A stretch of 12,873 nt of DNA from Bacteroidales bacterium (GCA_003451785.1 DMJL01000315.1:1-12873), one strand, 5' to 3'. Counted from the first letter of the stretch, positions 1 to 6,621 are shown. Program-made: numbers and translations. Notes: generated by a model from the sequence alone, not told the origin.

Positions 1-1316
1 ATGCAATCGTCTTCATCCATCACAATCATTCCACCCGAGCCCATCATGGAGCCGGCTGCCAAAAGGTTGTCGAAGTCTATGGGTGTATCAAGATGTTTGT
101 CGCACAGGCAGCCTCCTGATGGTCCACCTGTTTGAACGGCTTTGAATTTCTTACCACCCTTGATGCCTCCACCAATCTCAAAAATTACTTCCCTTAGAGT
201 TATACCCATGGGAACTTCAATTAATCCTACATTGTTGATTTTACCTGCCAATGCAAATACTTTGGTGCCTTTTGATTTTTCGCTGCCAATGCTGGCAAAC
301 CAAGCAGATCCTTTGTTAATGATTACAGGAATGTTGGCATAGGTCTCCACATTATTCACATTGGTTGGTTTGCCAAGATATCCTTTCTGTGCCGGAAATG
401 GTGGCTTGAATGTGGGTTCTCCTCGGTGACCTTCCATAGATTTGATGAGTGCAGTTTCTTCGCCGCACACAAATGCTCCTGCACCATAGCGCAACTCAAT
501 ATCAAAACAGAAATCGGTTCCTAATATATTGTTGCCCAACAATCCAAACTCACGCGCTTGTTGTATCGCTATTTTTAGCCTTTGAATAGCCAATGGGTAT
601 TCTGCTCTGATATACACAAGTCCCTTATTTGCGCCAATACAGTATCCGTTGATGGCCATAGCTTCCAACACTGTGTGTGGGTCGCCCTCCAAAATGGATC
701 TATCCATAAATGCGCCAGGGTCGCCTTCATCGGCATTACAAACAACATACTTCTGCTCGTTGATTACATTGCGGGCTATTTGCCACTTAAGACCTGTAGG
801 GAAGCCACCGCCTCCACGCCCACGAAGACCCGAATCCATAATTTCTTTTATAGCCTGCTCTGGGGTCATTTCCAATAGTACCTTGCCCAAGGCCTCATAG
901 CCATCCGCTGCAAGATATTCGCTGATGTTTTCGGGATCTATAAGCCCGCAATTCCTAAGAGCAATCCTTATCTGCTTCTTGTAAAAACCCATTTGCTTTG
1001 AATCGGGAATGCGTTCCTTTCTAACAGGGTCTTTGTATAGCAACCGTTCCACCTTGCGTCCCTTTACAGCATGTTCTTTGATAATAACTTCTGCATCAGA
1101 AGGTTTTACGCCCACATAAAAGGTATTGTCGGGAATCACTTTCACTATGGGACCTTGTTCGCAAAAGCCAAAACAACCGGTAGTAACTACCTGTACATCG
1201 CTTTCTACGCCCTTGTCAGCTGCTTCTTTCTTTAAATTCTGCACCAACACATCACTGTCGCATACGCGGCAACCAGTGCCACCGCAAACAAGCATGTGCA
1301 TTTTGTACTTACCCAT
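1..1316 (-). CDS. hydB: NADH-binding hydrogenase subunit HydB (NuoF/HndC-like), long form, 3' end cut by window
   Basis: This is the flavoprotein subunit of a multimeric [FeFe] hydrogenase; it binds FMN and NAD(H) and passes electrons to or from HydA through FeS clusters. The 438 visible residues start with a thioredoxin-fold [2Fe-2S] domain (C11, C16, C48, C52). The NuoF core follows: the glycine-rich RGRGGGGFPTGLKW at 165-178, NADEGDPGAFMDR at 194-206 and CGEETAL at 284-290. The visible part ends at SGGMIVMDEDDC (427-438). The N3-type [4Fe-4S] domain, and any C-terminal 2[4Fe-4S] domain, lie outside the window. The frame is open to base 1. The start is fixed by a perfect AGGAGG eight bases upstream. 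It is the last visible gene of unit B, 23 bp after the HndB-like gene, and hydA probably follows. The N-terminal extension is what separates it from the shorter NuoF homologue at 8771-9931. I am sure of the family; the bifurcating role is inferred. Confidence 0.94.
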   Translation of the reverse strand, partial: MGKYKMHMLVCGGTGCRVCDSDVLVQNLKKEAADKGVESDVQVVTTGCFGFCEQGPIVKVIPDNTFYVGVKPSDAEVIIKEHAVKGRKVERLLYKDPVRKERIPDSKQMGFYKKQIRIALRNCGLIDPENISEYLAADGYEALGKVLLEMTPEQAIKEIMDSGLRGRGGGGFPTGLKWQIARNVINEQKYVVCNADEGDPGAFMDRSILEGDPHTVLEAMAINGYCIGANKGLVYIRAEYPLAIQRLKIAIQQAREFGLLGNNILGTDFCFDIELRYGAGAFVCGEETALIKSMEGHRGEPTFKPPFPAQKGYLGKPTNVNNVETYANIPVIINKGSAWFASIGSEKSKGTKVFALAGKINNVGLIEVPMGITLREVIFEIGGGIKGGKKFKAVQTGGPSGGCLCDKHLDTPIDFDNLLAAGSMMGSGGMIVMDEDDC

Positions 1317-1324
1317 TACTATTT

Positions 1325-1330
1325 CCTCCT
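1325..1330 (-). promoter_or_regulatory. Perfect Shine-Dalgarno (AGGAGG) of the long hydB
   Basis: The minus strand reads AGGAGG with an 8-base spacer to the ATG at 1316. No other gene checked in the window has such a site, and strong Shine-Dalgarno sequences are uncommon in Bacteroidota. It fixes the hydB start and suggests high or independent translation of this gene within unit B. Confidence 0.75.
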
Positions 1331-1339
1331 TTAAATTAT

Positions 1340-1732
1340 TTAATCAATTTTTTGATAATTTACCGGAATGATTCCGTCTAACAACTCCCCATTCTTGATG
1401 TATTTTTCGATAATCTCATTCGCTTTCTTGGAGTCAACATATCCAAAAACGACTGGCTCATTTCCGGGTATCACAACCTCCACCGTAGGTTCGGCAAAGC
1501 AATACCCTAAGCAACCGGTTTGCGACACTATTGCATCCACGCCTCTTTTGTCTAACTCTTCCAGCATATATTCCATTATTACTTTTGCCCCAGCTGCAAT
1601 ACCACAGGTTGCCATAGCAACTTTTACCTGTATGCGACCCTCAGGGCTGTCGCTTTTTTCTCTCAATTCTATCTTCGACTTGAGATCGGCCTTTAATTTC
1701 TTTAAATCGGCCAGAGATGTGATTTTTGTCAT
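1340..1732 (-). CDS. HndB-like (2Fe-2S) ferredoxin-fold protein
   Basis: A 130-residue protein with a thioredoxin-like ferredoxin domain of the kind found as HndB in NADP-reducing hydrogenases and in TM1420-type proteins. A charged, probably helical N-terminus (about 1-33) precedes the fold. The cluster region shows TCGIAAGA (C43) and TGCLGYC (C74, C78). Against the C-x4-C plus C-x3-C pattern of NuoE and HydB, the second cysteine (near residue 48) is Ala, leaving three cysteines. As I recall, the TCGIAAGA form is common in HndB proteins, so this is probably a family trait rather than decay. It sits between the ATPase gene (48 bp gap) and hydB (23 bp gap). The likely role is a small electron-transfer or docking subunit of the unit B hydrogenase; whether it binds a [2Fe-2S] cluster cannot be told from sequence. 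Confidence 0.88.
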   Translation of the reverse strand: MTKITSLADLKKLKADLKSKIELREKSDSPEGRIQVKVAMATCGIAAGAKVIMEYMLEELDKRGVDAIVSQTGCLGYCFAEPTVEVVIPGNEPVVFGYVDSKKANEIIEKYIKNGELLDGIIPVNYQKID

Positions 1733-1780
1733 GGTTATAATCTTCTTTTTAGTGTTTTCAAATTAAGCATTTAATATGTG

Positions 1781-2326
1781 TTATTGTGATTTTAGTGCAT
1801 TTATGTTTGCCTTTATCATTCCCTTCAATAGCTGCATTACATTGTAATCGTTTAGCGGCAGCCCATCTAAGGCTTCTTGTACCTCGGCAGTATCGAAGGT
1901 GTAATTCCCTGTCTGCGTGCGATGTGTATAAACAAAGCGAATTTCGGGGTTAGCTCCCACAAGCAATACGACTACACCGGCAATATCGCCCAACGGCGGT
2001 CTATCGAAGTGGTTGTGCTGAAAAACTGCACATATTCTTGTTCCAACTCCTACTTCCGACGATATTTGAAAGGTGCCGCCTGTAGCTTCAGCATTTTGTT
2101 TTAATAATGGCAATCCCATACCCACTTTTCGGGTTTTCCGTGTGGTAAAGTATGGATCTGCTACCCTTGGCAATACATCTGCTGCTATTCCTTTTCCATT
2201 ATCCGCAATGCTTACTTGGAAAATATTGTCTTGCAGGCATTCTTCAAGCAATATGGTAACGATTGTAGCCCCTGCTGTAAGGCAGTTCTGAGCAAGGTCG
2301 AGTATATGTAGCGATATATCCTTCAT
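1781..2326 (-). CDS. Histidine-kinase-type ATPase domain protein without a kinase core
   Basis: A 181-residue protein with a GHKL/HATPase_c fold: an N-box-like segment DLAQNCLTAGA (10-20), G1 box DNGKGI (42-47) and G2 box GMGLPLL (69-75). There is no phosphoacceptor-histidine dimerisation domain, so it should not act as a normal sensor kinase. The C-terminal 80 or so residues (from about 100) follow the ATPase fold and I do not recognise them. I chose the ATG at 2326 over one at 2350 because it forms an ATGA overlap with the stop of the PHP gene and because MKDISLHILDLAQN is how such proteins typically begin. The longer form would add eight residues. Similar ATPases accompany hydrogenase operons in Clostridia; the function is unproven. 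It may be a switch acting on the hydrogenase or on the hydrogenase-like protein at 3407-4795. Confidence 0.88.
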   Translation of the reverse strand: MKDISLHILDLAQNCLTAGATIVTILLEECLQDNIFQVSIADNGKGIAADVLPRVADPYFTTRKTRKVGMGLPLLKQNAEATGGTFQISSEVGVGTRICAVFQHNHFDRPPLGDIAGVVVLLVGANPEIRFVYTHRTQTGNYTFDTAEVQEALDGLPLNDYNVMQLLKGMIKANINALKSQ

Positions 2327-3078
2327 GCTTTTGCCTGATTTGCCGGCCATACACTTCTGTTATCAATGTTGTGCAGTGCCTTGTAGATTTCCGAAAAGCT
2401 TCTTTTTTCTATTTTGAACATAGAGAATGCACCTCCTATTGCATCTGGGAAATGGGCATCGGAGCTGGTTATAAAAGCCGAATTGGCCATAACCGGATAC
2501 TTGCTTTTCATTGCTTGGGGGGTTACTCCGTTGGAAATCTCAAAGGCATCCGGATTCAACCCTTTTGGCACAAAGCCCAATTGACTAAGAAGTCCGAATC
2601 TGGGTCGGTTGATGTGTGCAGGTATAAACAAGCCATTGAGCGACCGCACTTCAGCTGCAACCTGGTCAATGCTCTGATCTAAAGCTGATATCAACAACCT
2701 TTCTTCAAACTCCAAAATCTGTTCGTCTTCATCTACCACTACTTGGTATCCAAACACTTTAGGGTCGTTCTTCACAAACGATAGGTGCTTGTCTAAATAT
2801 TGCTGAAAAGTTTCTAATGCGTCGGGTGTTTCAAAAAATGAAAGACAATGCACTTCTTCCTTAGTAGTAACCTCTGCCCCGCAAAGAACAAAAATGCCTT
2901 TTTCTTTTGCCAACTTGCTTGTAAGCATACCGTGTTTTGTGCTATTATGATCGGTAATTCCCAAAATATCAATGCCCTTGCTCGCAGCAATTCTTACAAT
3001 CGCTCCGGGACTCATCTCCAGATCGCCGCATGGCGACAATACCGTGTGAATGTGCAAGTCGGCTTTGAAAAGATTCAT
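2323..3078 (-). CDS. PHP-domain metal-dependent phosphoesterase
   Basis: A 251-residue PHP (polymerase and histidinol phosphatase) family protein, a metal-dependent hydrolase of phosphoesters. Metal-binding motifs are visible in order: DLHIHT (7-12), TDHN (42-45), GAEV with E69, H77, PAH with H155, and SSDAH (205-209). All ligand positions look intact, so it is probably active; the substrate cannot be deduced. The start overlaps the stop of the upstream DRTGG gene (ATGA at 3075-3078), and its own stop overlaps the ATPase start in the same way, so the three are almost certainly translated from one message. A phosphoesterase inside a hydrogenase operon with two ATP-binding proteins suggests turnover of a phosphorylated small molecule or protein, which is inference only. 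Confidence 0.92.
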   Translation of the reverse strand: MNLFKADLHIHTVLSPCGDLEMSPGAIVRIAASKGIDILGITDHNSTKHGMLTSKLAKEKGIFVLCGAEVTTKEEVHCLSFFETPDALETFQQYLDKHLSFVKNDPKVFGYQVVVDEDEQILEFEERLLISALDQSIDQVAAEVRSLNGLFIPAHINRPRFGLLSQLGFVPKGLNPDAFEISNGVTPQAMKSKYPVMANSAFITSSDAHFPDAIGGAFSMFKIEKRSFSEIYKALHNIDNRSVWPANQAKA

Positions 3079-3410
3079 TTTGTTAATAATGCATATAGTT
3101 TGCCAGCTATTTCGAAGGTGGGAAGATGCGTTCCAAGCACCGGAATGTTTTCCTCCTCACTTTGCTTTGCCGTGTCGTCTTCTGGCAAAAGGTCTGATAC
3201 CAGAATTACAGCTGCAAGGTCCTTGAGCGATGCAATTGCCATTACATTCCTGTGGGTTTGCAGGGTGATCCATATCTGGCCGGCATCGGCTTTGCCCATA
3301 ACATCGCTTAGCAAATCTGATACATAGCAACCCGTAACCTCCAGATCAAGACCTTTGGCTCCACTTAGCACTTTAAGACCTAATTTTTCAACAACATCAG
3401 ATACTTTCAT
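3075..3410 (-). CDS. DRTGG-like domain protein (second copy in unit B)
   Basis: A 111-residue single-domain protein of the DRTGG-like family, a small alpha/beta fold of unknown biochemical role also seen in some phosphate acetyltransferases and CBS-domain proteins. Recognisable stretches are GCYVSDLLSDVMG (27-39), then IWITLQTHRNVMAIASL (46-62), and near the end IPVLGTHLPTFEIAGKLYAL (89-108). The literal DRTGG motif is absent. It overlaps both neighbours by ATGA (3407-3410 and 3075-3078). It is a distant paralogue of the unit B leading gene at 5240-5584, sharing the SDLLSDV/SDLMSDV block and the isoleucine-rich second half. Ligand and partner are unknown; position directly after the hydrogenase-like gene suggests it works with that protein. 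Confidence 0.85.
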   Translation of the reverse strand: MKVSDVVEKLGLKVLSGAKGLDLEVTGCYVSDLLSDVMGKADAGQIWITLQTHRNVMAIASLKDLAAVILVSDLLPEDDTAKQSEEENIPVLGTHLPTFEIAGKLYALLTK

Positions 3411-4795
3411 AGTGTTACGAATTTTGTGTTATCGGGGTCGGTAAACTTGTCGTCGCCCCATACTTGTTTCAAAATATCCATAGTTTCTTGTGGGTTGAGC
3501 CAGTTTTTTTGCTCATACTTCTTCTGGATAAAAATACAGTTTGTTATTTTGGCCTTACCTTGCACAATGTCTTGAGCCAATGCTCTGCAAGTGGGTGCGC
3601 CGCAAAGCCCGCAATCCACATAAGGAAGAGTTTTCATAATCTCTCGCACCATTTGCATCTTGAGCATGGCCATCTTCATATCTTCATCGAGTTTGTCCAT
3701 TGCTCTTGGAAGCACCTTGCTCACCGCCATGTTTTGCAGTAAATGTTGGGTGTGGTTAAGTATATCGTTTGATGCTTCTACCACTTTTGTGTCTTCTTTA
3801 GCAGCTGTTTCTATGGCTGTTTTGCGCAATCTTTCTACAGTGAAGAATCTGTTGCCGCTTGCAAGGATTCCACCGGCGCAACTTTGGTCACAGGCTCTAA
3901 GCTCTAAGAAGTTGATATCGCAAGTTTCTTCATTCTCTAACTTCTCCAAAAATTCTATAACATTAGAAATCTCGTCAATTGCAAGGGAGCGACCCGGAAA
4001 CAAAGATGCTTCGCCTTCGGTGAGCGTCCACAACTGTTGAAAAGGCTTCAAAGGTGCAGAAACAGGTAAGCTACATTGATTTTTGCCTGCAAATCCTTGT
4101 TTCATTGCAGTGTACACTTTGTTGAAAATCACATCCATGTTTATCACCCCATCAATCTGCGAAAATTTGTCGCCCACAGGGCTTTTCACTGCTGCTATTT
4201 TAGCAGCGCAAGGGGTAATGTAGTAAATACCTACTTCTTTGGGATCTACGCCCATCTCCGCATACTTTTTTCTTATGTAGGTTGCCGTAACATCAAGGGG
4301 AGCTTTTAGAAGCATGATGTTTTCGGTAAGCGACGGAAACCTAACTTGTATAAGCCTAACTATGGCAGGACAAAAGGATGAAATTAGGGGTTTTAGGTGA
4401 TGGTTTTCTTGCAAATAGGAGTCCATTGCCATTCTAAGTATTCCCGTGCCCTTTTCCACTTCCTCTACTTCCGTAAAACCCATATCGAGCAATACGCTAT
4501 AAATTTGCATATTGGTTACTTTTCCCGGAAATTGACCCAACAATACGCCGGGTATGAGTGCAATGCGATGGCGATACATGAAAATTTGCGAAAAGTCATC
4601 CTGTTCCACAATGATTGCTCCCACCGGGCAAGCCATGTAGCACTTACCACAATCTACACAACGATTATCGGTAAGTTCTGCCTTACCACTATGGATACGA
4701 ATGGCTTGCGTAGGACATACATTCATGCAATGCGAACATCCGATGCACACCTCGCGTCGAAATTTTAATGCATGATGGAAGTACTTTTCGGCCAT
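3407..4795 (-). CDS. Hydrogenase-like protein: 2[4Fe-4S] ferredoxin, [FeFe]-hydrogenase large-subunit domain, C-terminal FeS domain
   Basis: A 462-residue relative of HydS/HfsB-type, putatively sensory [FeFe] hydrogenases. An N-terminal 2[4Fe-4S] ferredoxin has C17, C20, C23, C27 and C46, C49, C52, C56. The hydrogenase domain keeps four cysteines aligning with H-cluster ligands: SSFCPA (C142), TPCAAK (C196) and ACDQSCAGG (C302, C306). The surroundings are degenerate: Phe141 stands where catalytic enzymes have the proton-relay Cys, MPC has become TPC, and the GGG after the last motif is lost. A helical linker (about 340-390) leads to a four-cysteine FeS domain (C395, C398, C403, C420). The PAS or phosphatase tail known from sensory relatives is absent. 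It starts 6 bp after the RsbW-like gene and overlaps the next gene by ATGA. It likely senses H2 or redox state or acts as an electron-transfer scaffold; normal H2 turnover is unlikely. Confidence 0.9.
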   Translation of the reverse strand: MAEKYFHHALKFRREVCIGCSHCMNVCPTQAIRIHSGKAELTDNRCVDCGKCYMACPVGAIIVEQDDFSQIFMYRHRIALIPGVLLGQFPGKVTNMQIYSVLLDMGFTEVEEVEKGTGILRMAMDSYLQENHHLKPLISSFCPAIVRLIQVRFPSLTENIMLLKAPLDVTATYIRKKYAEMGVDPKEVGIYYITPCAAKIAAVKSPVGDKFSQIDGVINMDVIFNKVYTAMKQGFAGKNQCSLPVSAPLKPFQQLWTLTEGEASLFPGRSLAIDEISNVIEFLEKLENEETCDINFLELRACDQSCAGGILASGNRFFTVERLRKTAIETAAKEDTKVVEASNDILNHTQHLLQNMAVSKVLPRAMDKLDEDMKMAMLKMQMVREIMKTLPYVDCGLCGAPTCRALAQDIVQGKAKITNCIFIQKKYEQKNWLNPQETMDILKQVWGDDKFTDPDNTKFVTL

Positions 4796-4801
4796 AATGG
4801 T

Positions 4802-5236
4802 TTATTGCAGATACATGGTTAATTCTAAAACTGTTCCCTTGCCTACTTCGCTGGTAATGTTCATATTATCCACATTTTTTCTGATATTGGGCAATCCCAT
4901 ACCTGCTCCGAATCCCATTTCGCGCACCTTGCTGGTTGCTGTTGAAAAGCCTTCTTTCATGGCCATGGCTATGTCGGGAATACCGGGACCTTCATCAACA
5001 AACTTAATGAGAATGGTTTCTGGGGTGATGTCCACAAAAATAGTTCCTGAGTAAGCGTGGGCAACAATGTTTACTTCAGCCTCGTAGCTTGCAACTACGG
5101 TGCGTTTTATGATAGCTAAATCCACATTGAGCTGCTTAAGAATCTTCTTTATCTCGCTCGAAGCATAGCCAGCACGCGTGAAATTCCCCCCCTCGACATT
5201 ATAGGTAAAATGCATGGATTCAGACTTTACATCCAT
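4802..5236 (-). CDS. RsbW/SpoIIAB-like ATPase (anti-sigma-factor type serine kinase family)
   Basis: A 144-residue GHKL ATPase resembling anti-sigma regulatory factors with serine/threonine kinase activity. Motifs: an N-box-like segment YEAEVNIVAHA (51-61), G1 box DEGPGIP (81-87) and the glycine-rich GFGAGMGLPNI (108-118). Compared with RsbW it is alone: no anti-anti-sigma (STAS) gene and no sigma factor gene lie in the window, so the partner is probably something else in the operon. It starts three bases after the DRTGG stop and ends six bases before the hydrogenase-like gene. An in-frame ATG at residue 8 could be the true start, but the tight spacing favours the first. Its physical pairing with the hydrogenase-like gene recurs, as I recall, in clostridial hydrogenase operons. 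The target is unknown. Confidence 0.9.
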   Translation of the reverse strand: MDVKSESMHFTYNVEGGNFTRAGYASSEIKKILKQLNVDLAIIKRTVVASYEAEVNIVAHAYSGTIFVDITPETILIKFVDEGPGIPDIAMAMKEGFSTATSKVREMGFGAGMGLPNIRKNVDNMNITSEVGKGTVLELTMYLQ

Positions 5237-5239
5237 AAT

Positions 5240-5584
5240 CTAATAAATGGGTTTGATTCCGGTCTGAAACAAAACACCACTCGCCCTAAAAACGGAATAA
5301 GGACACTCAATAATCACAATGCCCAACTCCTTAGCTAACGCAAGCATTTCGGCATTGGCCGTCTTGTTGCGGGCGAGAATCACACAATGAATATCAGACA
5401 TCTCCGCTGTTCTAATGGTGGAGACATTGTTGAGTCCTGTAATTAATAAAACATTATCGTGGCTCAGGGTAAGTACATCGCTCATAAGGTCGGATGCGCA
5501 AGCAATCTCAAACGATAAATCCATTTTATGTTCGCAACACACAACTCTACCTTCTAGCAATTTTTCGATCTCCGATATTTTCAT
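5240..5584 (-). CDS. DRTGG-like domain protein, first gene of unit B
   Basis: A 114-residue single-domain protein of the DRTGG-like family. Recognisable stretches are ACASDLMSDVLTL (28-40) and LLITGLNNVSTIRTAEMSDI (46-65), followed by a Rossmann-like strand/helix alternation. The literal DRTGG motif is absent. It is the promoter-proximal gene of unit B: the start at 5584 lies about 80 bases downstream of the predicted transcription start. The ATPase gene starts three bases after its stop. It resembles the protein at 3075-3410 in fold and in the SDLxSDV block but is clearly diverged, so the two are old paralogues rather than a recent duplication. Function unknown; the fold could bind a nucleotide or other small ligand, which is conjecture. 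Confidence 0.85.
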   Translation of the reverse strand: MKISEIEKLLEGRVVCCEHKMDLSFEIACASDLMSDVLTLSHDNVLLITGLNNVSTIRTAEMSDIHCVILARNKTANAEMLALAKELGIVIIECPYSVFRASGVLFQTGIKPIY

Positions 5585-5669
5585 TGTTTACTGAATTAAG
5601 ATTTTGGTATCCCTAAGCACTATTTATCGTGCCCATCAAAACTTTAAGATTCTCAATTTTGTAGCGCAA

Positions 5670-5701
5670 CAAAATTAACTACTCTAATCCTACGAACCAA
5701 A
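5670..5701 (-). promoter_or_regulatory. Bacteroidota-type promoter of unit B
   Basis: The minus strand reads TTTG (5701-5698), 20 bases, then TAATTTTG (5677-5670). This matches the consensus for the main sigma factor of Bacteroidota (TTTG, 19-20 bases, TAnnTTTG) at every fixed position. Transcription should begin near 5664, leaving a leader of about 80 bases before the DRTGG gene. A Rex operator lies directly upstream. Confidence 0.72.
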
Positions 5702-5705
5702 TAAG

Positions 5706-5723
5706 TTGTTAAATAGTTAACAT
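5706..5723. promoter_or_regulatory. Rex operator upstream of the unit B promoter
   Basis: The 18-bp sequence TTGTTAAATAGTTAACAT matches the Rex consensus TTGTnAAnnnnTTnACAA at all fixed positions but the last. It lies four bases upstream of the -33 box, centred near -50, and rex is the adjacent gene. Binding there would tie hydrogenase expression to the NADH/NAD+ ratio. The upstream position leaves open whether binding represses fully or tunes expression. Confidence 0.78.
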
Positions 5724-5744
5724 ATCGAAACTTCTGCTTAATGT

Positions 5745-5763
5745 TTTTGTGTTTCGCACAAAA
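5745..5763. repeat. Inverted repeat TTTTGTG-N5-CACAAAA
   Basis: A perfect 7-bp inverted repeat with a 5-base centre, 22 bp upstream of the Rex operator. The half-site TTGTG resembles a Rex half-site, but the two halves are three bases closer than in a Rex operator. It could be a second regulator's site or a weak hairpin after rex; no U-run follows on the minus strand. Confidence 0.4.
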
Positions 5764-5810
5764 GAATAAATATAGGGGATAAGATTGAAATAGAATTTAT
5801 TCGGTTGAAA

Positions 5811-5827
5811 TTTAGAACAATTCTAAA
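5811..5827. repeat. Inverted repeat TTTAGAA-CAA-TTCTAAA
   Basis: A perfect 7-bp inverted repeat around a 3-base centre, 43 bp beyond the rex stop and about 230 bp upstream of unit B. On the minus strand a run of six T precedes it rather than follows it, so a standard terminator is not supported. It may be an operator or an mRNA 3'-end hairpin of rex. Confidence 0.4.
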
Positions 5828-5869
5828 AAACGCCTGCTTTTGTGATGCATAGTGTTTTAATTCAGCAAC

Positions 5870-6526
5870 TTAGCTTTGTTTAAGTCTGTGAAGGATAACC
5901 GCCAGATCGGCGTAAATGTTCGTATTTACCACAACAATTTTTTCGGGAACTTTTATGGATTGGGGAGTGAAATTCCATATAGCTTTCATGCCCCAAGCTA
6001 CCAAAAGATCTGCTGTCTCTTGTGCTTTGTTGTCGGGTGTGGTAATCACTCCCAATCGAGCAGGTATTTTGCGCGATAAGTCGCGAAACTCCTGCAATGG
6101 ATAAACTTTAAGGCCAGCAACGGTTGTGTTAATTACCTTGGGATGAATATCGAAACATGCAACAATCTTTATCCCATGCTGCCTCAGCCCGTCATATTGA
6201 AGCAGGGCTTTGCCCAAATTACCTACTCCAAACAAAAAGGCGTTTTCTTGCTGGTTAAATTTCAGAAATTGCACAATAGCTTCAATTAGGGTTTCAAGGC
6301 TGTACCCAACCTTAGTGCGACCTTTAACGCCTGTGTACGACAAGTCTTTGGTAACTAATGTTGGGTCAATCTTAAATGCATGTGCTATTACACTCGACGA
6401 AATGTATTTTAGGTGGTTTTGCTGCAAAGATTGAAAGTAGCATAAGTATCCCGGCAACCTTCTCAAAGTGGGTTCAGGAACTGATGGATTAATAAAGTTT
6501 GGTGCTTCGACTTGTGGTTCACTCAT
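5870..6526 (-). CDS. rex: Redox-sensing transcriptional repressor Rex
   Basis: A 218-residue repressor that binds DNA when NADH/NAD+ is low and is released by NADH. The N-terminal winged helix (about 15-85) has the family signatures PEPTLRRLPGYL (17-28), YISSSVIAHAF (41-51) and TKDLSYTGVKGRTKVGY (59-75). The Rossmann NADH-binding domain starts with FGVGNLGKALL (99-109), shows ITTPDNKAQ (161-169), and ends in NTNIYADLAVILHRL (201-215), the swapped C-terminal helix region. I chose the ATG at 6526 rather than one at 6610: the extra 28 hydrophobic residues are not Rex-like, and the predicted promoter lies within that extension. The gene is a single unit between two hydrogenase operons on the same strand; Rex-like sites upstream of itself and of unit B suggest autoregulation and hydrogenase control. 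Family assignment is firm. Confidence 0.95.
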   Translation of the reverse strand: MSEPQVEAPNFINPSVPEPTLRRLPGYLCYFQSLQQNHLKYISSSVIAHAFKIDPTLVTKDLSYTGVKGRTKVGYSLETLIEAIVQFLKFNQQENAFLFGVGNLGKALLQYDGLRQHGIKIVACFDIHPKVINTTVAGLKVYPLQEFRDLSRKIPARLGVITTPDNKAQETADLLVAWGMKAIWNFTPQSIKVPEKIVVVNTNIYADLAVILHRLKQS

Positions 6527-6597
6527 GGTTCGCCGAGTTTTGATAATATTATTTTGGATTCCAGATAAAATGTAAATCAGGAAAATTTTCACTAATG

Positions 6598-6605
6598 CAA
6601 AGATA
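6598..6605 (-). promoter_or_regulatory. -7 box of the rex promoter
   Basis: The minus strand reads TATCTTTG, a full match to TAnnTTTG, placing transcription start near 6592 and a leader of about 65 bases before the rex ATG at 6526. The -33 position, 19-20 bases upstream (6625-6629), is only TTTA/TTTT, so this promoter is weaker by sequence than that of unit B. Confidence 0.5.
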
Positions 6606-6621
6606 CACACAGTTACAAATA

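Noticed and set aside
6527..6610. Longer rex reading frame starting at 6610
   Set aside because: The additional 28 residues are hydrophobic and unlike Rex, and the predicted promoter box (6598-6605) and start point lie inside this stretch.
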